Below the pieces are notes generated by a model. That model worked only from the letters and a program-made list of their open reading frames with translations, was not told the DNA's origin and made no database searches. Positions 12,301 through 24,600 of a stretch of 64,000 nucleotides of DNA are shown piece after piece. The DNA is from Lepisosteus oculatus (Eukaryota; Chordata; Actinopteri; Semionotiformes; Lepisosteidae), in assembly GCF_040954835.1 (NCBI RefSeq), contig NC_090696.1, positions 73,903,722 to 73,967,721 of the forward strand. The letters run 5' to 3'. Each line of letters opens with the position of its first letter. The stretch's first letter is position 1. The position numbers and the translations under genes were made by a program.

Positions 12301-13517
12301 TCTGCATCAACAATGGGTTATAGATCAGACCTACTGAACTCTTCTCCACAATATTGTACATGAAAACAAGTTGAAAAAACAAAGAGTTAATTTGACTGAT
12401 ATACCAGTATTAGTAATACCAGTGTTTTTTAAGGTTCTAGGACATTGTTCTTTCAAATATCCCAGTCGAACTTGATGCTTTAATTTACCTGTGGAGCAAA
12501 AGGTGAGTATACTGTACAGTATATTTTGTATTTAGGGGATCTAAATGCACTTGTATCACTCTCAGTATTTCATACTTAAGGAGTAAAAAAAAGAAATGAC
12601 TAAAACAAGTATTGACCAATATCCATTATGCTAATGTAGCTGACCATAAACAAGAATTCTAAAGGAATAAATTATAATATTTTTAAATGGGGGAAGGTCT
12701 TCGGCCATTTTTCTCTTTCAGTGCAGACTATGGGTTTGTGTTTAGTTTTTAAAAATGGATGTGGGCTGTAAACCACATAGCCTTAAATGTGCATTCTTCT
12801 CATCTAAATTGTTGAGGACAAAATTTAAAAATAATTTCTGATTTCATGCCCAAAAAAACACACCCTGTTAAGTGATTCAGTCATATTGTGTGCAACTTCC
12901 TGATATTTGATCTCAAATAAATCACAAAAGCATTTATGATGTTTTTAGAGAAGACTTTCATTTTAAACTAATTGCAGAATATCTCTCTTACCTTGTCAGT
13001 TTAAAGTAAAATTAAATTATAATTAAAGAAGAATATGCAATTCATTGATAATTAAACCAAAATGTGTATCTCATTGGTGGAGATTTATAAATTAAGATAT
13101 CTTAAACACAATCAAAAGATACACTCTATGTACTGTACTGTACATTATTTGTATAAAACATTTTCACAAATTAGTGTTCTCTACTATTATAAGACTATTA
13201 TATGTTATTAATACAGCTTAATTTAGCTGAAAAGAAATCAAGCTTGGCATCATGTAGTCTTGTATGGACATTGTATTAGTCTATTGTAGTCTTTTATTGA
13301 TGACACGCTTCAAAAACATAACAACAATTCAAAATAAACTATATAAAGTGCAAGAATTCGGTAAGATCAGACACAGTAAGACGGAAACCTTGTTGTAACC
13401 ACATGACCCATAACGTTGTAGAAAATGAGCTGTTGCCCACAATCACCTCACCAGCTCTGAGAAGAGAAATCGATCAGGTGATCATTTAAAAGCCAGGAAG
13501 CAGAGAGCTACAAGATC
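9386..13517. other. Intergenic, nothing firm
   Basis: No gene. Around 11740-11800 a stretch with CACCCAATAAAGAAACTGTG could be an old LTR or transcript end, but no repeat partner or target duplication was found. Confidence 0.5.
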
Positions 13518-14105
13518 ACTTTACTGGCCATATACAATTTCTTGCATTAGGAGTTTGTCTTTTCACATAACCCAGCTTGCTCTCCATGAGACACACAGGC
13601 AGGGAGAGAGAAGCTTGGAGTCAGAGCGCAGGGTCAGTGTCACGGATGTCGGGAAGGGCATGCCGTGGAATGGCCAGGAGAGCAAGAAAGACCCTATGCG
13701 CAGCGGCAAAACGGGGGTTAGCCCGGGCTCAGGAGGTCAGACGATGTCAGGTAGAAACCCATACCATCAGGCCGCAGAGGAGATGAACTGGTGCTAGGCG
13801 GGTCTCAAGACATCCAAACCCTCAATGCTGAGTGAGGAGGAAAGGGTGATGAGGAAATATACAGTATAGCCCCACACAAAGACACAGTGGAAGGACAGGC
13901 AAAGCACAGGGAAACTAGGAACAGGACAGAGTAGGAGCACCCTCTAGCTGTAGAGGGCCTGACAGTCAGCCATTTTTATACGTCGGCCCTGGAACAGCTG
14001 GGGGTAAGGGCCTTGCTCAGGGGCCCAGTGGAATAGGATTCCTCTGCCAGCCGTGGGATTTAAACCGGCAACCTTCCTGCCACAGAAGTTAGAGGGTTAC
14101 AGGGT
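13518..14105 (-). mobile_element. tRNA-derived SINE, split by a later insertion
   Basis: The reverse complement matches the SINE at 45137-45420. It has a B-box-like GGTTTAAATCC, the central block GGCCCCTGAGCAAGGCCCTTA, AGCTTCTCTC, a TGTGTCTC-like stretch and the tail CCTAATGCAAGAAATTGTAT. The element is interrupted at 13638-13964. The tRNA-like head beyond about 14090 is degraded. Confidence 0.8.
13638..13964. mobile_element. LTR-like insertion (327 bp) with 5-bp target duplication
   Basis: The ends are TGTCACGG and CCTGACA (TG...CA with short inverted TGTCA). Both sides carry GTCAG (13633-13637 and 13965-13969). The insertion sits inside a SINE whose unbroken relative at 45137-45420 shows the empty site. 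The first 95 bp match the terminus of the block at 5137. Length, ends and duplication fit a solo LTR or a small non-autonomous LTR element; no coding potential is seen. Confidence 0.8.
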
Positions 14106-17100
14106 TTGACTGATCTGTGGATCCTCTGTGTGCGAGTACTGTTGCGAAACTGATCTAGTGAGCTTTGATAGAAATTTTGGAGGGAAACCTGAGTTCTAGA
14201 AGAGTTAGTGAAAAGTTTTGGGAGAGTCTCAGAGAGATACTTTGTTGTGGAAGCTGAAGAGCTGTTTAGCTGCCTGGGTATGAGTATTGTGAAGAGCAAT
14301 TTCTGGTTTGTGTTTTGTTTCCTCTACTGTAAATTTAACCAATACTTTTGACTTTGTGTCTGTATTCGTGCCTGTTTTTCTGATCCTATCTGGATGTGTC
14401 ACAGAAACCAATATGAAATATGTAGTAATTAATCCATCACATTTACCAATCAAATTGTATTAACTAATGGTTATGAGTTCCTTGTCATTGACATTTTGTT
14501 CCTCGATATCCCTTTATAAAGCTTAAAGGTTTCCTTTGACACTACAATTTCCAGAATAACGTCTTAAAGTTAACAGAATACATTCTTAAAACAAAAGTGG
14601 CTAAAATCTGAGTAGAAGTTTGTGTAAAGTTTTCTGTGAAATTTCACTGTCCTCCATCTTCCTTTATCTTTATACCAGTATTTGCAATAACTAATGGAAA
14701 AAGAACAGACTAACTGCCCATACATACTTTTAACATTAGAAAGGCTACAAAGAGGAGACCTGTTCAGCCTATTTACAAAGTAACTGCAAGTGGCATGGCA
14801 AAAAGAGCATCACAGTTTTGATCCTTCATTCACAGGATAGAAAACCAAACCCAGAAATAATATGAGCAAAATATCCATCACATGAATCTCATTTAAAATA
14901 AACTATTTAGAGATTTATAAAAAATAATTTGGTACTGACAGGTGAAAATAATGTTTTGGTTTCGATTGAAAGTAGTTTATTATTCTAAAGAATACACGAT
15001 ACGGTCATTTAGGATTTTTTACTTTTTGCCTTTATCTCATATGACAACTTGGTTTTGGAGTCATAGTCCTGATTTGTCTCCATTTAACTTTCACCTTTCC
15101 TTAATTGCTTAAAGTCCTTAAACTTTTTTCTTGATTGTCATGCATTTAGATTGTTGTTTTTTTTTGTACTAAGGATTAAAACATAGACTCACATGGGCTA
15201 TGCCATTCTATGTGACTGTGATTCTCAAATGGTGGTGCACAACAGGCCAAGTGCTTGGCAGGTTTTAGTGAGCTTCTCTGTGCCAGGGCAGTGAACCTAG
15301 TGCACAGTAGTGACCTCGTCTGGCTTCTTAGTTGACTGAGAGAATTACAGTATTATTTACACCTGGGTCTGTCTTCAATACAATTTTAACTTTGCAGCAG
15401 GTACTACAGATCTTACAGTAGTAAATAAGACAGACACATAACAGAACACACATTGCAGGAAGTATGCATGTGTTATTTTGAAAGTTCTATATTATTACTG
15501 GCGCTGAGTCGCAATGGTTAGTGCAGCTGAATGACATTTGGGGATCTCAAATAAAAAAAGTAATAAAAAAAGACTTCCATCCACTTTAAATTTTCATTCT
15601 TTATGTTGGCTTTTGATCATGAGTTCCTAAGAAAATTCTGGCCCAAGGAACGTTGGCATCTAGCAATTTTTGGAACTTTCACTTGTGGTTGTGTTGAACT
15701 TTTGATTTAATCTTGCCTCATTTTTTGGTTTCAGAAATAATCAACTTTAGGCGCACTGTTGCCAAGAAGGCAGAACTCTTTTCAGTTTGCTCACGACTGT
15801 TTGATTGGATTGTTCCTGCCTTGTTTATGTTTAAAGGACTCTGAATAGGTTAGGTTAATAGTTAATAATGTGTAATCAAAAGTTTGCATTACGCTTTTAT
15901 CAAACATTGCAATAATGGGCATACATTCATTATTTTTTCAACAGCCTAACTTCCTAAATGACTGAAAGGCATTGTGAAACCCTGAAAATGTCAAAGGGCT
16001 AACGCTAATTTCTAACCTCGCACAACTTTAGAAAAGCTTGAAAAATAAGGAGAAATAAACTGGATCAAAAGTATAGTAGATCAGTTAAAAGATCAATTAC
16101 AAAATTAATAGCTCATTTAGAACAGATAGTAGTGGAATTGGAGCAGGAGATGCCGAAGACCGCTTGAAAACAAATCTGGTACGGTTAATAAGTTTCGTTT
16201 CCTGGTACCTCTTGACTGAAAACATTTAACCCAATGCTACCACCTACAGGTTAAATAATATATATATATACTGTATGAGGCACCATTGCTTTATTTGCAG
16301 AATAACTGCACTCCCTGTTGAAAATAATACATCCTCATCTCACGGTCATTGATTTTTTTGGCACAAATCAAAATTGTTAATTGCATAACTGAAAATGATA
16401 AAGGAAGACTAAGATCTCACTACCTGGGACTCATACAAAACGTTTGAAGAAGAAAAAAAACTTCATAACGAATAGGTGGAAAACTGCATTTCCAGATATT
16501 TTTTTCCAGAAAAAGCTTTAGATTCCAAAAACATTTATTCCATCAAGCAGCTGATAATGTATGGATTTTCAGTCCTACACTCTGTATGATTACACAGAAC
16601 CATTTTTATTCATTTTTAATCGGATGCTAAGATCTGTGGAGTGCTCACAAGCTCATTAAATGTGTTATTAGAAAACATTAACACATGTAGAAAAGAAGGT
16701 TACCAGTGGAAATATGTTATATCTTTATTACGGGGCGGGGGGATAGAAACTGACTTACTATCAGTCAGTTCTGATGAAAGTGCCATTATTAAATAAAAAG
16801 AAAAACATAAATAAAAATGGTCATCCTATGGAGATTGTTCCTTGTTTTAGTATGTGAGTGCATACAGTACATTGATAACAAGCTAAGTTTCGACAACACA
16901 GGGTATGTTTTTACAGAAGCCATGCAGAGATTATTTTTCTTTTTTATTATTATTTTTCTCCATGTATTTAAAACTTCAATGGTTTCATTGCTGAGAAGGT
17001 TGATGAGGTTTGATGTAAGCAAACAGATCTTAGAACTGGCCTACAGTATGTACTGTATGTCTTGTGGAGAGTATGCTTTCTTTTAACAGCTCTGCTTAGT

Positions 17101-18329
17101 ATGGGAATTGTGGCGCCAGGGGTAGAGACAAACTCTCAAGGATTTTAAACATGGCCAGAAAAAATATTGTTCAGAAATAGAACCTGCTGAACCAGTTGTA
17201 TGCTATGGGTGTTTACAGGTAAGCAGTATTAGAAGTCAATGATGCCTCATGCCACACTCCATTCCTAATGATGAATTCCTAATGCAAGAAATTGTATAGA
17301 GCTAATAAACTGATGTGTTAATTTGAAATACTACCATCTGGTAGTTTTTTAGAGTACCAAAAGGCAACATAAATATTATTTCAATTTATTAACAAATTTA
17401 GTCATTTGTTCCGAAAGCCATTTTTAATTTGTTAAACTCTGTGTGTATAAGCCCCTTCAGAACACTGTATTGACAGTGTTACCGTACAGTACTGTATACA
17501 GTGTATGGATGCCACACTTGAATCGGATGGTGTTCCTATTGTATTGTTATTTATGTTTCAAGTACACATCTTGGAAGTCCATTGAGTGTTTCATGTATTC
17601 AGGACCTGTTCCCTTCAGTGAAGTCCAAGGATGTCGACTATGCAGTATGTGGATAATAATATAGATCCTGATTCTGAGGCTAGATAAAAAGTGTTGTCTA
17701 TGTTCTTGTCATCTGAGGTTTCTTAATCAGGTTTCATAATGTTCACCACATACTTCAAACCTTTGGTGGTGATACTTATGTAGACCACGAGGAGGAGTGG
17801 CATTTTCTGATGGGTTGCCTGGCAACCAATGCCATTGTCTCATACCAGTACAAGACTGCATTATTTTAAATAAATGTTATGAAAGCTGCTCATTTACATT
17901 ATATAATTTGCATTATATATCCACTGATTTATTTCGTTCCGTAATTATTTCCAATATTGTACAAATATGTGGTCTATTGGCATATGACAGGAAGGCTGTT
18001 TTCTGATGCAAATCGACAACTACTGTACATTTTTTTTTTAATATTACAAATTGCCTGATCGGCAGATTAAATTAAAATTTCTCTTTCATTACCTTTCATC
18101 CTTTTTTTTAAATCACTTAACATGTTTATTGCCAGCTAAACAAAAAACAAAATGCCATGACCGTTTCTGCCATTCAAGAGAGTGTACTGCTTCTATTTAT
18201 CGACATTGTGTAATTGCTTGCAATACAGCGCTATTTATTTTCATACATTTTTTGCAGTTTAGCATGGGTTAATAATATCATGAGAAAGATAGATTATTTA
18301 TTATCCAACAGTAGGCACTATTGCACAGT
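14106..18329. other. Intergenic upstream of NEIL3
   Basis: No coding exon recognised; contains only the SINE-tail fragment at 17258. The (AT) run near 16257-16270 is simple sequence. Confidence 0.55.
17258..17315 (+). repeat. SINE 3'-tail fragment
   Basis: GATGAATTCCTAATGCAAG and TTGTATAGAGCTAATAAA match the tail of the SINE at 45355-45405. Confidence 0.65.
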
Positions 18330-18521
18330 ATATTTGGATACTAGCCCGCTCACGAAGTTTGCAGATTTCTGAGGTTTCAGAGCGCCTGCGCTGATTTGAA
18401 GCGTCTGGCGGTTCTTCTGTTGTTTCGTAACACAGTTGCACTTCCTGCGTGCTGTAAAGACAGACTCTTTGTATTACAATACCTTACTTTTGTAGGTGTT
18501 ATATTTTTAAGTTGCTGTACA
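18330..18521 (+). promoter_or_regulatory. NEIL3 5' flank / 5' UTR candidate
   Basis: This stretch is richer in G+C and CpG than its surroundings (for example GAGCGCCTGCGC and GCGTCTGGCGG near 18381-18412) and contains an ETS-like ACTTCCTG near 18440. No TATA box is clear. It has no in-frame ATG before 18522. The role is inferred from position. Confidence 0.35.
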
Positions 18522-18620
18522 ATGGTGGAAGGACCTGGGTGCACAATAAACGGGGAAAAAATCCGCTCTAGAGTTCAGAAAGGACAAAAAGTGAAAGAGA
18601 TTAAAGGAGGGGCAACACTG
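18522..18620 (+). CDS. neil3: NEIL3 exon 1
   Basis: Encodes residues 1-33, starting MVEGPGCTINGEKI, the glycosylase N-terminus with nucleophile Val2. Phase 0 at the donor CTG|GTAAGG. Read-through past the donor gives no further family similarity. Confidence 0.93.
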
Positions 18621-21600
18621 GTAAGGTTTCTAAACGTGTCCATGAAAGACGTTTTAACTACGCTCTTTACTGTTTTAATTCTGAATACTGTTTTAAAACG
18701 CCCATGTTCCCGTTTTCAGCGTGTTCCACATTTACTGAGTGATCGGTTTTTGTCCGTAAACGGCAGAGTTTTCCAAATCCACGCAGAGACGAGTCAATGT
18801 GTACTTCTAAGTACATGTCAATAAGTTCTACTGTATACACACACATTTGAAACGCAGATAAGGGGTTTATATATTAAGAAGTCATATAGTTTCACAAAGC
18901 ATTTATTGCATCTGCTTAGAAAGTACTTGTATGCAGCACCTGAAATGTCAGCCCGTATGGCGCTAGAGGTTATACTGTACTGGTGTTTTGTGAAAATAAA
19001 GTATAGAATAAATTGTCAAAAAATATTAGTATGCCCAATGTACTGAATAGTTTATATTTGAGAATACATAAATCAGTGCATCACTTGTGATTTATAATTC
19101 CTTAATGTATTGCATTTATGATCAATTCATCATAATTCAGAGACAATTAGTACAAAAGTGAAGGTAGCATGTATGTAGTTGTTCACACTAAATGTTTTTT
19201 TTCCCCCTACCGTTAACACATGTTTCTCCATACAGCAGAATGGACCTCATGCTGGATCTCTTCAGAGTTTCACTGGCTGTCAGTTCACAGGGGTGGAGAC
19301 TCTGGGAAAGGAGCTCTTTATGTACTTTGGTCTGAGAGCGCTCAGGTACTGTAATGCATTTGTGGATTTTTCCAGCTACTCGCTGGAACAAAAAACGTTC
19401 TTACAGTATATAACTTTTTTACCGGATCTCTTTCCCAGTGTACTGTAGTGGTTATCAAATGCTTCAAAGGATAAAAAATAACATTTTTTGGAGTGAATGC
19501 TTTTTTTCTAATGTAATTCCTTGTTGTGACTTTACCTTTTTTGGTATTTAATATGACTGTCATTGACTTTCAGTATTAAGAATTGTAATGCAAAAGCAAA
19601 TTCCACTTTTTGGTGACTTAGCACTTATCAATTTTAGCTAGGAGTCAATCTTAGAGGGTTCAGTTGAATAGTTGATATTACTGTAAGTGGCCCATAAATG
19701 CAGGTTTAAGTAGTTGTTGTGCAACTCCAGCCAGGAGGTCTGCAGTCCGGTGACTTTTAGATGGCTCTTTAAATCATCTTCAAAGATTTTGGGGAAAGGC
19801 TTGGGTTAGCCCAAATAAGCTTTATAATCCTTAAATCAAATAAGATTTAGCTTTAATTCTAGAAGCGGTATTCTTGATATTCCTGCTTTTTTTAGTTTTT
19901 TTTAATTACATTTTTTTTTACAGGAAAAATTGTATATGTGGTATATAAATACAGTTTATACATGTGCAAAAATATATACTCTACATCCTCCGTGTTACAC
20001 ATCCCTGAACCTCAGAATGCATTACATTGATGCAGGTTAAAAAATTAAGAACCGAGGTCAATTTCAGAATTCAGTATATTTTGTACTACGTGGTTTTTTG
20101 TGTGTGCAAAAATGAGACCTTAAGTAGTTTGATGGCAGTGATTTGTAACCCAAGGAGAAAATGTCCTACTAGCATGGCCCTATAAGTTCAACCATTGTCT
20201 TTTCAGAGTCCATTTTGGGATGAACGGCTCATTGCGTATCAACCCCAGCGAGAGACAGGACAGAGGAGGAATGCCATCTGCCCTGGAAGTTAGTTTGACC
20301 AAGGATACTGTGTGCTTTTTTGAGTCAACAGTTGAAATCAGGTGATCTTTCTTTTTATCTTAACGGCGTAACTCTGAAAGAAAAGGCACAGTGTTGGAAT
20401 GTGCTATAAAATGATTATCGACCTCATCACAATTCAGAATTAAGGCAAGGTGACTTTTCTTTTTCATCCATTTGATCAAATTCAGATTGATTTTTCACTG
20501 ATGTTCTTTCATCTCAATAGTCAACCCCTCTTTTTCTGAAGAAAGCTGTATTCCAGCTAAACATTATTCATATTCCTGCGTACCTTCTCATCAGTATCTT
20601 AAATGACTTAATCTGTTTTCCTTTAACTTTGTTTTCAGCTTTGTGAATTGAAGACTATTTCCATTGCATTTGTGACGTCAGAAACATTTTTCAAAGTCTT
20701 ATTAGCTGAAGCAACCAAAAAACACCTTAAAATTCTGAAATATTGCAATATCTTCACCTATTAGTTATAGAAGTGTAACAATACATTTATGAAAGTGAAG
20801 AAAGGAAATAAACATTTCACTGTATATCCAGGGTAATTTAGTTATTTTGGCTTGAGCTCGGAAAGTATTCTGTTTTTTTATTTTTGTTAATTCAACACTG
20901 TAGTGATCAAGCTGAGCACTTACAGTAAATGTTTGTAAATTCAAAGAAAATATACGAACTGATTTTTACTGATTGCAAGTTTGCCTTTGTAGAACTTCCT
21001 TAGGCAGTAATTAGTGCCCTGATTCTTTTTGTATACTATTGATCTCTAATGATCAGCTGACCACTCCTTGGCAAAAATCTCTGGTTCTGACAAGCTCATT
21101 CAGGTTTGTTTGATTGTCTGTAATCTCTATAGTTTTCTGTGAGATTTAAGTGAACATGATGATGGTTACACTAAAGGACATGCTCTCTCTTTGTCAAACC
21201 ACTACACAAACCAGTGTAGTTTTGGCCATGCCCTTCAGCAATCCTGCCATTTTGTTTTTCCTCTAGAATTTGCCTGCTCCTTGCCTGATCCACTGTCCCT
21301 CATTCCTGACACACCCCCTTGTCCATGCTTACGAGAGATCCTCTAACTTGATACCACGACCACCTTGCTTGATAGTTGTGATGGTTTTGACTGGATGATG
21401 CTCTGTTTTGTGTTGGGGCCAGACGCAGTTCCTTCCATTAAGACCAAAAAGTTCAGTTCTTGTCTCTTCTGACCACAGATCCATCTTGTCTGCACTTCTG
21501 TAATGATTTTTATTTTACGAAGACTGTTGACTATAAAAGTTCATAGACTTTGTGCAGGGACTGCTGTTGGTGAAGTTGATGTATAAACACAGACTCCCGT

Positions 21601-24600
21601 CGTGGATACTTTGCAAATGTTTCATTTACGATTGGTTTCACAGCAGCATCCCTAACCAGTTTCCTGCTTGCCTGGCTGCTCAGCCCTGGGTGGTATGACG
21701 CACATTATTCTTGTTAATGATGATCAGTTACTTTGAAGTTTTCTTGTAATGTTCCTCTGATCTGTGCATCTCTACCATTTCATCCCTGGCTTGTTCTGAA
21801 AATTATTTTGTCTAAATGGTTGATTTGTCATGTACTGTGTGTTTTGGCCTGAATTTAATATCTTACCAAGGGTACTTACACAGACACATTAATTAACTCA
21901 CATACACTCTAATTACATACAGAAAAGACAATTAAACATTTTACGTGACCTTTCAGACTAATATTTTACACCTGAACTGATTTAGGGTTGCTGTAGCAAA
22001 GGGGCTGAATATGCTTCGATATTCTTGAGGGTGGATATTTATGCAGTTATGAACCCTCTCGTTTTCTTTGGAAATCTATCATAGTTATGTGTAGTCAGTT
22101 ATTTTTTTTAACTTTATCCATTTTAAATAGATTGTGTAAAATCTAAATATAAATCCCTGTTTCAAAATTTCATGACTGCAAAGTCAGATGGCAGCAAAAA
22201 GTGAAAATGCTGAATATTTTTGCCCGGCACTTTTAAAAAAAAATATTTTTTGTTATTGATTTTAACAGACTCACTGCTGATTGTCAACAGAAAGTTAGGG
22301 CATTTGAAAGCCTGGATGTTTGCTCTCCTAAATTCAGCTTCTCCAGAGCAGAGGATGAGATCAGGAAGCAGAGAAATGACATTCTTTGTGATGTGCTGCT
22401 GGACCAGAATGTTTTACCAGGAGTTGGAAACATCATCAAAAATGAAGCTCTTTTTGACAGCGGACTGCACCCTGCTGTTAAGGTACATACAGTAATTATA
22501 CTGTAAGCCCAGAAAGCTGTTAAGAGCTTACCAGCATAAACATTGTATGAGCAAAAATTAAGCTCTTATGTTTCTTAAAACTCTATACAGTATTTACATT
22601 ATTCTTATGGGGAAGAAAATCCACTGTACTGTATATGTTATTTTGCTAAAAGTTGTGTGTTTTTGTCAAGTGCCTCACATTCCTCTTAAAGATTCCAACT
22701 ATTCCATAATGCCTATGCGTCCATGGCTCTGTGATGAACTGGCCTTCTATACAATCCTGTACTCTCTGTCCTGCCTTGTGCTAGTGTCACCAGGATAAGT
22801 GCTTTGTGAAGCCACAAACTGTCCCTTTTTAAAGATTATAAACTAGTGCTCTCTTTCTGTACCTGCTCTCAAAGATTTTATTTATCACAGGCATACACTG
22901 TATTTTACCCTTTTGGCTAAAATGTTACAATTACTAATGAATATTTTTGTGTCATAAAAGCATGTACGATGGGTGATACTGTTACAGAAAGTACATGTTT
23001 TTTACTTTAGTTTTACAGTATGTACTATAAATGCTTAGTCACAATGTCATTACTTCTTATTAGGATGACAGCAAAACTGTTTTCTAAGTATATGCAAGCA
23101 ACACATGCTCATCTGAAACTTGGCTCAGCAAGAGTACAGTAAATATTATGTCATGGTAATAGAAATAATAATTTCCTGATACATTTTTGACATGCAATTT
23201 GCCATAAAACTCAGTGCAAGTTTTCACTTGCTCACAGCAGTGGCAGTGACAATGTCGTAATCTACGGGGAGAAGCTTATATAAAACTAGATGTTATATGC
23301 CAAATAATCCAGATGCATGATTTAATTTTAATTCACAGTAAATGCTGAACACATCTACAAGGATGATCAACTTTATTCTTCTGTCGAAATGAGCTTGGAG
23401 CAATTCATTTTGCTTTGCGTAATATTGTTTTTTCTTGTAATAGCTGGAAATGTATTCACAGGTATTTTACTAACCCAGCACAGGTAAATCGTGGCAGGTA
23501 CCGCAAACCAGCAGTTGTCTCATTGTGCCTTCTTGTACTTTTATTCATGAGAACATGAAAAAAGTTACATGAGGAGAAACCATTTGGCCCATCGAGCCCG
23601 TGTAGTAGTTTGTAGCCTACTGACCCAAGGATTTCATTCAGCACTTTCTTGGAAGAAATCCAATCATACTGACATTGCACATCACAGATCATTGATGTTA
23701 AAATATTTTGCACTACTTGCATGCATGATATTAAATTTGCATTACTGATTTCTTCTCTGTTTTCTATGCTCATAGGTTAGCCAGCTGACAGAACTGCAGA
23801 TTCGCCACCTTGTGAAAATGACCCGTGATTTTACCCTTCTCTTTTACAAGGTAACTGCGCAGGCCTTCTGGTACAGTGTAGTGGCTATACTGTACTAATG
23901 CAAATTCCTTACACTTAATGCAATCGTATAAATGGGTGTTGAAAAAGATCTGCAAGTATCATGTAAGTGTAGCGTTCTTCAAAGATGAGTTTTTTCTAGT
24001 TACTTGAAGTTAAACATGAAGGTTCTTTGATTTTTGGAATGTTATTTTAGTGGGATGCATTGGAAATAGGAAATTTTGTATGTATTCATATAAATATTAA
24101 ACATATTTAAACACCTTAAGGTCAGATCAATACACTTTTCTGAAACATTAAGGGTCTCGTGATAAAAGTAGACATGTTCCCTCTTGTGACAGATTTGAAT
24201 ATTTCACAAATACAAAAAAGGTTATGATATTTTGGATTTTTAAAAGCAGACTACATTTCTATTATGAATATAGTTGACTATGAGTACAAACAGTTGTCTT
24301 AAAATGAATGTATTTGTGTGTCTATGTGTAGAAATGTATGAATGTACTGTAGCAGAAATTGTTACTTTAAGCAGATATATTAATTAACTACAGTACAGTG
24401 TATCTGTTAGTACATAACAGAGTTACGTGATTGCTTCAGCTGGGATTCCTAACAATACAATGCAGATATGCATTATTAATTAAATAATGCAATACTTAAG
24501 AAACACTACACATAAAGGGTTTGGAGGAGAGAACAGTATTGTTTTTATTTTTCACTGTGAACAGGCAACTGTCTTCTCTTTTAATTGTCATTGATGAGGA

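Noticed and set aside
13555..13797. Short plus-strand frames over the SINE/LTR junction
   Set aside because: They cross the boundary between two mobile elements and carry no motif.
18396..18824. 142-residue frame as a single-exon start of NEIL3
   Set aside because: It opens with TTG, not ATG, and runs through a good donor at 18621 into sequence with no family similarity.
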